64,000 bases of DNA from DASSFZ01 sp035283185. GTDB taxonomy: Bacteria; Chloroflexota; Anaerolineae; Fen-1058. Below are positions 48,183-55,919 of this stretch, piece by piece; within the stretch, counting starts at the first letter, position 1, and every line of letters starts with the position of its first letter. The position numbers and the translations under genes were made by a program. The notes below the pieces were generated by a model. It was not told the DNA's origin, searched no databases, and saw nothing but the letters and a program-made list of their open reading frames with translations. The stretch lies in contig DATEUJ010000207.1 in assembly GCA_035283185.1 (NCBI GenBank), forward strand, positions 5,515 to 69,514. The letters run 5' to 3'.

Positions 48183-49219
48183 GCAGATGCCTCCCTTCGA
48201 CCTCGTTCTGCTCCGCTTCCCGCTCCACCCGCCCCCTGCAGGGGGTTCGGTCGGGGACTTTGCATGGCAGGCCCCGTGGGCCTGGGCAGCAGGCGGCTCA
48301 GCGAGAACGCCGGGCGCGACGGCCCCGCGATCAGCTCCAACCCGACCAGCCGCCGAATGGCGTCACCGGGCAGAGGATCGGTCAGCGTGACCCAGTCGGC
48401 GTTGAACGCGCCGCGTGCCCGGCCGCCGTCGACGATGATCGCCTCGAAACCACTTGCGGCGTCTTCGCTTGGCACGGACAGGAACAGTGTGATGCCGCCG
48501 CGCGTGACCGGTGTCTCGTTCTGTGCAGACGCTTCGCACGGCGAAGCGGCAGCCGAGGGAGGTTGCAGGCCGAGCATCAGGTGCAGGTCACCGCGACCGG
48601 TCGCGTCGAATAGCGCGACGCGCAGACCTGCGTCGGCGAGCGCCTGCGCCGCCTGCAGCGCGGCGGTGGACACGCCGGCGCCGCCGCGCGTGCCATAGAA
48701 ACCAAGCCGGATGCGGGCTCTCACCAGGCCCGTGGGTAACGGGTGGGAAGCGGACAGGATAGGGAGGTGATCGGCAGATTGCAGATGGCTGATAGCAAAT
48801 GGCTGCGTCTCACTATTCGCCCTCTGCCATCGGCTATCGGCTGCCTGCGCCTCTCCCTGCAGCTCGCGCACGATGCGCCGCGCCAGCTTCGCCAGGTTCA
48901 GGTTGGTCCGATACATGCCCTTGACGCACACCACCGCCGCGATGGCGTTGCGCTCGACCTCCGTGGCCTGCTCGGGCAGCACCACGTAGACAGCGGCCTG
49001 GGCGAGCGTCAGGTGGCCGATCAGGTCGCGTACGCCCGCGAACAGGCGACCGTCGATGAGCAGTGCCTCCGGCCGTGCGGCCAACGCCGCCGGCAGGTCG
49101 GCCTTCTGCGTCACGTCTGGCAACAGCCGGAACGGCTCTTCCTGGAACACGCCACGCCATACGGCCGTCGCGTCAGGCGGGCCGGCCAGCAGCAGGGTGA
49201 TGGGTCGATCGTTCGGCAT
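48179..49219 (-). CDS. CpaE-like protein with receiver domain and degenerate ATPase domain
   Basis: A 346-residue protein from ATG 49219 (AAGGACGAG). Residues 1-115 resemble a response-regulator receiver (ITLLLAGPPDATAVWRGVF ... KGMYRTNLNLAKLARRIV). A linker (about 125-152) is built from an in-frame GATAGCAGATGG-type word repeat. The ATPase-like part begins GFYGTRGGAGVSTAALQAAQAL, with no P-loop Lys, and ends in an in-frame palindromic unit (48215-48272, MQSPRPNPLQGAGG). It is coupled to the 47691 gene. Probably a non-hydrolysing TadZ paralogue. Confidence 0.65.
   Translation of the reverse strand: MPNDRPITLLLAGPPDATAVWRGVFQEEPFRLLPDVTQKADLPAALAARPEALLIDGRLFAGVRDLIGHLTLAQAAVYVVLPEQATEVERNAIAAVVCVKGMYRTNLNLAKLARRIVRELQGEAQAADSRWQRANSETQPFAISHLQSADHLPILSASHPLPTGLVRARIRLGFYGTRGGAGVSTAALQAAQALADAGLRVALFDATGRGDLHLMLGLQPPSAAASPCEASAQNETPVTRGGITLFLSVPSEDAASGFEAIIVDGGRARGAFNADWVTLTDPLPGDAIRRLVGLELIAGPSRPAFSLSRLLPRPTGPAMQSPRPNPLQGAGGAGSGAERGRREASA
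48215..48272. repeat. In-gene palindromic element (SPRP family)
   Basis: See 24501-24540; the shared core is TTCCCGCTCC, a variable palindrome (CCCCCTGCAGGGGG here) and TCGGGGACTT.GCA. It forms the C-terminus of the CpaE-like protein. Confidence 0.7.
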
Positions 49220-49295
49220 GCTTCTCGTCCTTGCGTTTACTTTGTTATGTAGTCGGGTGCTTCGTCGTGAGGTGTTCGACCAGACGGCTCACGGA

Positions 49296-49532
49296 CTACT
49301 CGACTGCCGGACTCCCTGCCGGCGGCCTCGATGTGTGCATCAGGATGGTGGTCACGTCGACCAGCGGCATGACCTTCCAGTCGCGGACGCGATCCTCCGC
49401 GTCGAGCATCAGCACGAACGCGTCGCGCCTGGACGACGCCAGCAGGCGAAATAGCATTTCGGCCAGTTCCATAAAACCCGGCTCGGCGGGGTGCGATGAT
49501 GGCGCGGCAGACGATGATGACAGAGCAGGCAT
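49296..49532 (-). CDS. Small hypothetical protein
   Basis: A 78-residue product from ATG 49532, with CGGAGGATAAACC upstream; the upstream gene ends within this ribosome-binding site. FMELAEMLFRLLASSRRDAFVLMLDAEDRVRDWKVMPLVDVTTIL suggests a small alpha/beta protein. Word-like GTAGTC repeats follow the stop (49232-49295). No family recognised. Confidence 0.55.
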   Translation of the reverse strand: MPALSSSSAAPSSHPAEPGFMELAEMLFRLLASSRRDAFVLMLDAEDRVRDWKVMPLVDVTTILMHTSRPPAGSPAVE

Positions 49533-49538
49533 GCAGGT

Positions 49539-49760
49539 TTATCCTCCGGGCGTTGGCATCGGTGTCGGCTGGCTGTCCCACCAGCCAGGCACAGGCGTTG
49601 CGATCGCAGTTGGCGTGAACACCACAAGCGGCGCCCAACGTGTAGGCGCGGGTGTCTTGACCGGGTTGACCGTCGTGGCCGCCACGGCCGCGATCAGCAG
49701 CGCGGCAAACAGAAGGATGAAGGATGAAAGATGAAGGATGAAGCGACGCCGCGAGTTCAT
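49539..49760 (-). CDS. Small single-span protein with proline-rich tail
   Basis: A 73-residue product from ATG 49760 with AGAGGTTCACGCG upstream. A helix at about 8-30 (LHLSSFILLFAALLIAAVAATT) is followed by a Pro/Thr-rich tail ending PTPMPTPGG, so it is a small exported or membrane-tethered protein. Part of the helix is encoded by a TTCATCCTTCATC-type word repeat (49708-49745). Function unknown. Confidence 0.55.
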   Translation of the reverse strand: MNSRRRFILHLSSFILLFAALLIAAVAATTVNPVKTPAPTRWAPLVVFTPTAIATPVPGWWDSQPTPMPTPGG

Positions 49761-49830
49761 CGCGTGAACCTCTGAAATGTGTTCTGTGGTGTAGGTTTCT
49801 TCTTCATCCCTCATCCCTCAGCCTTCATCC

Positions 49831-52800
49831 TTACAGGCGGATCGCTCCCAGCTTGCGCTCGATCTCCGCGTCGTCGGGCTCGACAGCCTCGACCGGCAGC
49901 GGCCGGAACAGCACTGGGCGTAGCTGGTGGCGGTCGCCGGCGTAGCCGAAGCGACCGAAGAACTGGCCGATGGCCATGTCTGACAGGAAGCGCCGCCAGG
50001 CCTCGTCGGTGAAGCCTTTTTCGGACTTCGCCAGCGCCGACAGGATCACGTCCTTGTCCTTCGGGTTCTTCAGGAAGCCAGTGACCAGGTTATTGCAGGA
50101 ACTCACGATGTCCTGCGGGATCAGGTGCGGCGACTGGCTGATAGCGTGCAGCCAGATGCCATACTTGCGCGAGTCGCGGAACATGTTGCCGAATTGCTGC
50201 GCGGTGTACGCTGCGCCGCCCGTGTCATCCTCACCGCCACCGTCGGCGATGCCACCAAAAATCTTGTTGGCTTCCTCGAACACGATCTGCGCGTACCCGC
50301 CGGCCGCGCCCGCTCGCACCCGGCGCGCTACCGCGTCGGTATACAGGTGCCAGCCGGCCCAGCCCAGGAGGAACGCCTTGCCGAACTCGTCGAGGAAGGA
50401 ACCACCTTCGATGATCGTCACGCCCCAGTCCCGGATCAGGTCTTCCATCTGGATCGCGTCGTCGCCTGGCGCGAACTGCAAGGCGGCCGCGCCCTGCACC
50501 AGCGCGTTCATGCGGAACAGGATGCCTTCCAGCACGCCGGTGAGCATCGTGTCGCGCGGCGGCACACGCTTGAGCTTGGCCTGGATCTCGCGGTACAGGT
50601 CGGCCAGACCGATCAAGCGCGAGCGATGCACGGCCAGCGCCTGGCGCTGCTCGTGCGAGAGGTTTCCCAGCGGTGTGCCGGGCGCGGCGCCCGCGACCAG
50701 CGCCTCGTCGGGCTGCACGCGACCCAGGGCTGGGTCATACCGCACGTCGGGGTCGTCGATCAGCACGCCCGCGCGCAGGTACACTTTGCGCAGCGCCTCG
50801 AGCAGTTCCTGCTTCTGGCGCTTGACGCCCATGCGCGCGATCGCGCCGAAGATGTCGGCGAAGGCGCGCCACTGGGTTTCGGGCGGGATGTTGCGTCCGA
50901 TCTGCAGCGGGTTCCAGCGCAGCGGGCGCGCCGCGTGCGGCCACAACTGCAGGATGTCGACGCGGCCCTTCAGGCCCGGCGCGTTGAGCAGTTGTCGCCA
51001 GCCCGCGCCCCAGTCGAGCACGACGGTCGGCATCTGCCAGCGGATCACCGTCTCGTACACCATGCGCGTCGCAGCGATCGACTTGCCGTAGCCGGTGTCG
51101 GCCGCGAACAGCGTGTGGAAATGGCGCGACGGGTCGAGTCTCACCAGCGCAGTGGTGAGATCCGCGGTCGAGGGTGAATACTGGTGGCCGAGCGTCGCGT
51201 CTCCGGGCATCTCTGGATAGAAGCCGACGCCGGGCGGGATCTGCTCGGTGACGGTCACGGCCGTGCCTTCCTCGAACAGGCCGGGCGCGGTCAGCGCCGC
51301 GACCTGGCCGGCGGTGAGCAAGGTGTTGTATTCGCCGTACAGCAGGCCGTCGAACAAATCGTGCCGCGCGACAAACGGCGTGGGGATAAAGGCCAGCGCG
51401 TAGCCGCGCAGCACGGGCTCGTCGCCTGGTTGCGGCCGGATGGTGAGCACGGGCGTTGGGACACTGGGACCGTGGAACGCCTGCGGTACAAGCGCCTCGG
51501 CGGCCGTTGCGCCGCGATCGGAAGCCGTGATCAGGAACGCGTCGGTCATGAAGCCACCCTCGGCGCTGGCCTGGTTCACCACGCCCTCCAACCCGCGCAG
51601 CACTTCGGTCAGCCGGTCGGCCACGTCGTCTTCTGTCTGCCACGAGCGGCCGATCGAGACCGACGGCGCCAGCCCCGTCGAGAAGCCGCCGCCAGCGGCC
51701 CTCTGCCCGGCGCGCGAGGTGACAATGCCGACCATCTCGCCTTCCTGGTGCGAGCGGCCCCACTGCTGCGAGCGGGTGTCCGCACCGCCGACGGTGTCGG
51801 CATCGCCCCACGTCTCGGCGCGGGAGCGCGTGACGGCATGCGAGGTCATGTGCGATTCGGTGGTGACTTCGGAGGTGGCGCGGCCCTTCGTGTCGGCGGT
51901 GCCTTTGGTCGTGGTGTCGGCCGTGCCGCGGCTGACGGTGTCGGCGGCACCGTGCGACTCGGAGTGCGAGGACATGCCGCCCTGCGACCAGGACGCGCCG
52001 GCGACGTGGCTCTCGCCGATCGTGTCAGCCTCGCCGGCCGACTCCATCGTGCTCACGCCGACGCTGCCCATCTGTGAGTGAACCTCGGACGCGCCCCAGC
52101 TCTCGCCGAGCATCTCGGCGCGGCCGATCGTCTCGGCGGCCGATTCGTTGTATCCCGCGCTGCCGCCAATCCCGAGCGGAGCGGCGCTCACCTGGCCGCT
52201 GACGCCCTGCGTGTGCGTGCCGGTGTGGCTGTCGGTGACGGCCTGGCTGCCGCCTTCCTGCGTGCCCCTCGCTACGCCAGCGCCCCAACTGGCCTGCGAG
52301 CCGTGACCCTCCATGCTGCTGTCGGTGTGCGCCTGGCTGACCGCGTGCGATTCCATCCCGCCGCGCGACCACGAGCTGCCGACACTGTCGGTCGAGGCGT
52401 GACTCTCGGTGCGGGCAACACTCTCGCTCTCGGTGTGCGACTGGCTTTCGCTGTCGGTGTGCGCCTCGCTCTCGGTGACGCCGTGACTGACCGCCGTGCC
52501 GTGAGATTCACCCCAAGTTTCTGCTTCGCCGACACTGACGGCATGCGACTGGGTGTGCGCCCAGGAATCGGTGTGCGCCTCGCCCCAGCCTTCGCTCACG
52601 CCGTCGGCGGTCGAGTGCGCCTGCGACTCGGCGCCGGCGTGCCCGCCGCCCACGCCCTGCGCGATCGCCGCCAGGATCGGGATGCCGACGCTCATGCCGA
52701 TGCTGATCGAGCCGCGCCGGCGCGAGGCGACGTTGCCGGCGACTTCAGCGACCTTGACCAGCGCGTCGGTCAGGCGCCGGCGCGAGAGGTGTCGCGCCGT

Positions 52801-53397
52801 GACCTGAAACACGAAATCCTCGCGCAGCTTGGCCAGGCCGCGGAACAGGAGCTCGTTCTGCTGCGCAGCCAGGTCGTCGTCGGATTGGTCGGCCAACGCC
52901 CCTTCGCGCCCCAGGCCACGCCGGCCCTGCCGCGGATCGGGATGGCCGAGGATAGCGACCAGGCGGTGCGCTTCATCGGCAATGAAGTCGAGATACCACT
53001 TCACCCAGCGCAGGTCGGGCGCGACGACCTTCGACTGCGGATAATTCGCCAGCGTCGCCTCGACGGCGGCCAGACTCCGCAGCGCCTCGCACGCGGCGTC
53101 CTCCGGCGTCGCCCCGTCGCCGCTTGCGCCGTAGAACTGCACGACGCCGACGTGCTCGGGCGAGTAGATGCCGGCAGCGGCGTACAGGAAATCGACGCCG
53201 GCGTTGTACATGCCGCGCACCGCAGCCCATTGCTTGCCCAGCACGTCCGGGTCCTCGCGCGCCTCGATCGGCACCGCGGCCAGCTCCCGCAGGGAGACGG
53301 CGTGGTAGTAGCGGCCGCGCATAGATTCGCTCAGGTAGAACCAGGCGTACAGCAGCCGGTCATCTTCTACTTGAAGTCCACGATCGAGGATGTTCAT
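49831..53397 (-). CDS. VirB4/HerA-like ATPase with long Ser/His/Glu-rich insert
   Basis: An 1188-residue protein. Residues about 1-245 form a globular N-terminal domain. Residues about 248-553 are a low-complexity region dominated by S, H, T, E, G and W (SHTESESVARTESHASTDSVG; SWGASEVHSQMGS). The C-terminal half (about 620-1188) is a VirB4/TraC/HerA-type motor: Walker A FAADTGYGKSIAATRM (K772), VVLDWGAGW, Walker B YAQIVFEEANKIF, and a sensor Gln in LHAISQSPHL. VirB4 ATPases energise type IV secretion and conjugative pili. No ribosome-binding site precedes ATG 53397; the upstream 100 bases are word-like repeats. No relaxase or coupling protein is visible. Confidence 0.8.
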   Translation of the reverse strand: MNILDRGLQVEDDRLLYAWFYLSESMRGRYYHAVSLRELAAVPIEAREDPDVLGKQWAAVRGMYNAGVDFLYAAAGIYSPEHVGVVQFYGASGDGATPEDAACEALRSLAAVEATLANYPQSKVVAPDLRWVKWYLDFIADEAHRLVAILGHPDPRQGRRGLGREGALADQSDDDLAAQQNELLFRGLAKLREDFVFQVTARHLSRRRLTDALVKVAEVAGNVASRRRGSISIGMSVGIPILAAIAQGVGGGHAGAESQAHSTADGVSEGWGEAHTDSWAHTQSHAVSVGEAETWGESHGTAVSHGVTESEAHTDSESQSHTESESVARTESHASTDSVGSSWSRGGMESHAVSQAHTDSSMEGHGSQASWGAGVARGTQEGGSQAVTDSHTGTHTQGVSGQVSAAPLGIGGSAGYNESAAETIGRAEMLGESWGASEVHSQMGSVGVSTMESAGEADTIGESHVAGASWSQGGMSSHSESHGAADTVSRGTADTTTKGTADTKGRATSEVTTESHMTSHAVTRSRAETWGDADTVGGADTRSQQWGRSHQEGEMVGIVTSRAGQRAAGGGFSTGLAPSVSIGRSWQTEDDVADRLTEVLRGLEGVVNQASAEGGFMTDAFLITASDRGATAAEALVPQAFHGPSVPTPVLTIRPQPGDEPVLRGYALAFIPTPFVARHDLFDGLLYGEYNTLLTAGQVAALTAPGLFEEGTAVTVTEQIPPGVGFYPEMPGDATLGHQYSPSTADLTTALVRLDPSRHFHTLFAADTGYGKSIAATRMVYETVIRWQMPTVVLDWGAGWRQLLNAPGLKGRVDILQLWPHAARPLRWNPLQIGRNIPPETQWRAFADIFGAIARMGVKRQKQELLEALRKVYLRAGVLIDDPDVRYDPALGRVQPDEALVAGAAPGTPLGNLSHEQRQALAVHRSRLIGLADLYREIQAKLKRVPPRDTMLTGVLEGILFRMNALVQGAAALQFAPGDDAIQMEDLIRDWGVTIIEGGSFLDEFGKAFLLGWAGWHLYTDAVARRVRAGAAGGYAQIVFEEANKIFGGIADGGGEDDTGGAAYTAQQFGNMFRDSRKYGIWLHAISQSPHLIPQDIVSSCNNLVTGFLKNPKDKDVILSALAKSEKGFTDEAWRRFLSDMAIGQFFGRFGYAGDRHQLRPVLFRPLPVEAVEPDDAEIERKLGAIRL
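51721..52655 (-). repeat. Ser/His/Glu-rich coding repeat
   Basis: About 305 codons of degenerate hexad-like units (S-H-x-E/D-S, W-G-E-A, T-E-S-H). The DNA has recurring GCTCTCGGTGTGCG-like words but no exact tandem unit, so this is an old or protein-level repeat. Confidence 0.75.
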
Positions 53398-53498
53398 AGT
53401 CGGGTAGTCGATTAGTCGCGTGGTCGATTAGTCGCGTAGTCGAGCACTTCACAGCACCGTGCCGGATTACGTGACTAACTGACTACATGACCATATGA
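53398..53498. repeat. Word-like repeat (GTCGATTAGTCGCGTAGTC type)
   Basis: GTCGGGTAGTCGATTAGTCGCGTGGTCGATTAG and complement words GTGACTAACTGACTACATGACC. Fills the whole gap between the VirB4-like gene and the upstream membrane-protein gene. Confidence 0.75.
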
Positions 53499-54053
53499 CT
53501 AACGCTCTTCCTTGCCGCGGCTGCGGATGGCGTACATCATGTCGGTGGGCTTCGCCAGCGTCGGCGGGTGCGCGAAGATCGTCTGCGCCATCCAGCCCAG
53601 CACGCCGAGCGGGAAGGCGTACACCGCAATGCTGGCGATGATGTCGATGTACTGCTGGCCACCGGCGAACGGCCCCATGCCACCGGCCGGCTGACCGCGC
53701 AGCCAGGCCTGGTAGGCCATGAAGGCCAGCCCGATGAGCGAGTAGAAGGCCAGGCCGCGCGTGACCAGCCAACGGATCGCCGCCGGGTTGAAACGCTCGA
53801 CGATCGCAGCCAGCGCGCCACCGGCGGCCATCACCAGCATCAGGATGGGGACGGGAGTGGGGGCGATCACAGCGGTGACCAACGCTCCGCTCGCTGCGAC
53901 GGCGAACCACTTCTGTTGTTCGCGTGGGGCGGTGACGCCGAGCCACACCAGTACGGGAATCATGAGCGCGACGGCGAGGTGATCGACGATGAAGTACACG
54001 ACAACCAGCAGGCCATTCAGCACCCACAGCAGGGGGTAAAGCGCAGGACTCAT
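53499..54053 (-). CDS. Polytopic membrane protein upstream of the VirB4-like gene
   Basis: A 184-residue protein from ATG 54053 (CGGAGATTCG). Four to five hydrophobic helices: about 3-30, 32-50, 57-90, 104-124 and 148-165, and a basic C-terminus (IRSRGKEER). In type IV secretion loci the gene next to virB4 is often a VirB3/VirB6-like membrane subunit; the context fits but the sequence shows no diagnostic motif. It is the first gene of the 21-kb minus-strand locus. Confidence 0.65.
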   Translation of the reverse strand: MSPALYPLLWVLNGLLVVVYFIVDHLAVALMIPVLVWLGVTAPREQQKWFAVAASGALVTAVIAPTPVPILMLVMAAGGALAAIVERFNPAAIRWLVTRGLAFYSLIGLAFMAYQAWLRGQPAGGMGPFAGGQQYIDIIASIAVYAFPLGVLGWMAQTIFAHPPTLAKPTDMMYAIRSRGKEER

Positions 54054-54069
54054 CGAATCTCCGGTCAGG

Positions 54070-54113
54070 AAAACAAAAAGTGCGCCGCGCCCCAATGAAG
54101 GGGCACGACGCAC
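54070..54113 (-). terminator. Intrinsic terminator/attenuator in the leader of the transfer locus
   Basis: Minus-strand RNA has GTGCG-TCGT-GCCCC-TTCATT-GGGGC-GCGG-CGCAC followed by TTTTTGTTTT, a textbook intrinsic terminator. It ends 17 bases before the ATG at 54053. Any transcript of the 21-kb operon begun farther upstream must read through it, so it is well placed to be an attenuator. Confidence 0.75.
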
Positions 54114-54221
54114 ACTCTGAGCGTGCAGTATACGGATTTGTGGGTTCGGTGTCAATGGGCTAACCCATTCAAACCGCACCACGTGTATAACAAAAGCGTT
54201 ACAAGGTTGGCCTCAGCGTGT

Positions 54222-54250
54222 TTGACCGTCCCTGCAATTGATAATACAAT
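54222..54250 (+). promoter_or_regulatory. Sigma70-type promoter with palindromic operator
   Basis: TTGACC (54222-54227), a 17-base spacer and TACAAT (54245-54250). A perfect inverted repeat GCAATTG-ATAATA-CAATTGC (54234-54253) covers the -10, as a repressor site would. Confidence 0.65.
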
Positions 54251-54269
54251 TGCGCTTGGGGGAAACAAA

Positions 54270-54335
54270 ATGCCCCGCGTGCCTGGGGGACACCGGGGCG
54301 AATGGCCTACGCGATTTAGGCGCGTGGCGATATGA
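54270..54335 (+). CDS. 21-residue peptide ORF
   Basis: ATG 54270, preceded by GGGGGAAACAAA, encodes 21 mostly basic residues (MPRVPGGHRGEWPTRFRRVAI). It lies in the ~130-nt transcript defined by the promoter at 54222 and the terminator at 54353. Coding is uncertain; the transcript may be a small RNA instead. Confidence 0.35.
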   Translation: MPRVPGGHRGEWPTRFRRVAI

Positions 54336-54350
54336 AGTATAACATACTTC
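54334..54350 (+). promoter_or_regulatory. Perfect inverted repeat GAAGTAT-AAC-ATACTTC
   Basis: 7-bp arms around AAC, just before the terminator of the short unit. It could be a protein-binding site or an RNA hairpin. Confidence 0.5.
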
Positions 54351-54352
54351 AG

Positions 54353-54387
54353 GCCGTTCGCGCGTTGCGCGGGCGGCTTTTGTTTTT
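54353..54387 (+). terminator. Intrinsic terminator of the short transcription unit
   Basis: 11-bp stem GCCGTTCGCGC/GCGCGGGCGGC (two G-U pairs), loop GTT, then TTTTGTTTTT. Strong plus-strand terminator between the promoter at 54222 and the BREX operon. Confidence 0.85.
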
Positions 54388-54557
54388 GAGCGAAGCCGGC
54401 CTGCTATCAAGCGCTTGGCAAAGGCGGGCGCATCCGAGAACATCGCCATCGATTTGACATATTACATTACTGGGCGGGCAGGGCCGGCATTGGCGCTCTT
54501 CCGGCCCGTTAGACTTGAGTTTGGACACTCAGAGTTTACCGGAAGGTCGGCCATGCT

Positions 54558-54585
54558 TTGGTATGTGTGCAACTTGGGTTAAAAT
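54558..54585 (+). promoter_or_regulatory. Candidate BREX promoter
   Basis: TTGGTA (54558-54563), 16 bases, TAAAAT (54580-54585), 20 bases before the brxA ATG. The stretch 54388-54557 upstream holds no gene; TTGACA at 54454 lacks a matching -10. Confidence 0.45.
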
Positions 54586-54604
54586 CCGCTATTGAAGCGA
54601 GCTT

Positions 54605-55399
54605 ATGCCATCTGTGATTCCGCTGTATAGCACCAGCCTATCAGGCAAAGCCGGCCTGCTCGACGAGACCCTAACTACGCTAAGGTTGGTGGCCAATGGG
54701 TCTGACCTGGAAGCGGTCCGAGCGGCCATCGTTAAGGGCGATGTGCTGGGTAAGGCGACCCATAAAAATCGGCTGAGTGTGTGGGAGAAGATTCACGAGC
54801 GGTACTTGACCAACTGGCCTCAGGCGGTTCTGTTGGCAAAGATGGTGATGGCCTCTCCGGACCGCAACTCGGCCCGACTGTTGATCTACTACGAATTCTG
54901 CTGCTCGGAGCCGATCCTATATGACGCGATCATCGGGCCAGTCTTTGGGCGGTTTTCGGGTGGTTTCACCGGCGTCGAGATCAGCGACTTGCAAACGTGG
55001 CTGGACAGTGTTGAGGCCGATCACCTAGAAATCCGGCGCTGGTCGCCTCAGACGCGCAAGAAAGTTCTGAGCAATATCCTCACCGTGCTGCGTGACTTTG
55101 GCTTGATGGCCGGGACGGCCCGCAAAGTGTTTCAGCCCGTGTATCTGCCCCTGCCAGTCTTTGGTTATGTGCTGTACCGTTTGCATGATGTCCCACAACT
55201 GCCAGGGCCGCGGGGTGTAATTTCGGCTCCGGATTGGCGGCTGTTCTTTCAAGATGAAGAAGATGTGATCGCTTTGCTCAACGAAGCCGCTGCCGCTGGC
55301 TACTGCACCTTCAAACGGCAGGGCGATGTCATGACGCTGGATTTGCGTTGGTCCACTAGGGAGGCGTACGTTGCGGCCATTGCTGGACAAGTTCAATGA
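54605..55399 (+). CDS. brxA: BREX protein BrxA (DUF1819)
   Basis: A 264-residue DUF1819 protein, the first gene of a BREX type 1 operon. SARLLIYYEFCCSEPILYDAIIGPVFGRF and the helical C-terminus WSPQTRKKVLSNILTVLRDFGL are characteristic. BrxA is a small helical DNA-binding-like protein needed for some BREX systems. ATG 54605 has only a weak GAAGCGAG upstream. It overlaps brxB by 29 bases. Confidence 0.9.
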   Translation: MPSVIPLYSTSLSGKAGLLDETLTTLRLVANGSDLEAVRAAIVKGDVLGKATHKNRLSVWEKIHERYLTNWPQAVLLAKMVMASPDRNSARLLIYYEFCCSEPILYDAIIGPVFGRFSGGFTGVEISDLQTWLDSVEADHLEIRRWSPQTRKKVLSNILTVLRDFGLMAGTARKVFQPVYLPLPVFGYVLYRLHDVPQLPGPRGVISAPDWRLFFQDEEDVIALLNEAAAAGYCTFKRQGDVMTLDLRWSTREAYVAAIAGQVQ

Positions 55400-55919
55400 A
55401 CTGAGCGAACTTCTCATTCGACATCGCGACAGATTGGCGCAGGGCACCGGCGTGCCGTTTGTGCGTCTGATCTATCGGCCCGACGAGGAGAGGGAATGCC
55501 GCCGGCTGACAAGCGTCCTGCGTGAACGGCTGGCGACGGCGGGTCTGTCGTCCGATGAGATTCGGTGCAGCGAGCTTCCCTTCAAGTACTATGTCCAGAA
55601 GGGACAACTTGAATTGCGGCTCAAGACGGCGGAGGCCGCCCCGAGGCAAGCCACCGATGAGATGGGACGGCGGGCAGAGGCGTTGTTGTTGGATGAGATC
55701 CTTTCCTGTGCCAGCCGGGCCAGGCCATATGGCAATTTGATCCTTTCAGAAACCGGCCTGTTGTACCCATTTGTCCGCCTCGCGGGTGTGCTGGAGGGCT
55801 GCGAGAACAAGGTGAACATCCCACTTGTCATCCTGTACCCGGCCATCATTACTGACGACAAGATGCTGTTCATGGGGCGGCGTGAGACAGGCTATTACCG
55901 CACTCGCGATCTGAAATAG
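55371..55919 (+). CDS. brxB: BREX protein BrxB (DUF1788)
   Basis: A 182-residue DUF1788 protein (LVILYPAIITDDKMLFMGRRETGYYRTRDL at the C-terminus). Start is TTG 55371, chosen for AGGGAGGCGTACG directly upstream and because the conserved N-terminus LLDKFNELSELL begins there. BrxB is essential in type 1 BREX and probably contacts PglX/BrxC. It overlaps brxA and is followed within 36 bases by brxC. Confidence 0.9.
   Translation: MRPLLDKFNELSELLIRHRDRLAQGTGVPFVRLIYRPDEERECRRLTSVLRERLATAGLSSDEIRCSELPFKYYVQKGQLELRLKTAEAAPRQATDEMGRRAEALLLDEILSCASRARPYGNLILSETGLLYPFVRLAGVLEGCENKVNIPLVILYPAIITDDKMLFMGRRETGYYRTRDLK

Noticed and set aside
49237..49638. Longer alternative frame overlapping the 49296 gene
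   Set aside because: No ribosome site, whereas ATG 49532 has CGGAGGAT and follows the upstream stop closely.
51721..52655. Second CRISPR-like impression
   Set aside because: Degenerate coding repeat within an uninterrupted reading frame.
52078..53415. 445-codon plus-strand frame opposite the VirB4-like gene
   Set aside because: It mirrors the N-terminal domain and part of the Ser-rich coding repeat and lacks a ribosome site.
54454..54482. BREX promoter at TTGACA 54454
   Set aside because: No -10 match at 16-18 bases; the pair at 54558/54580 is better placed.
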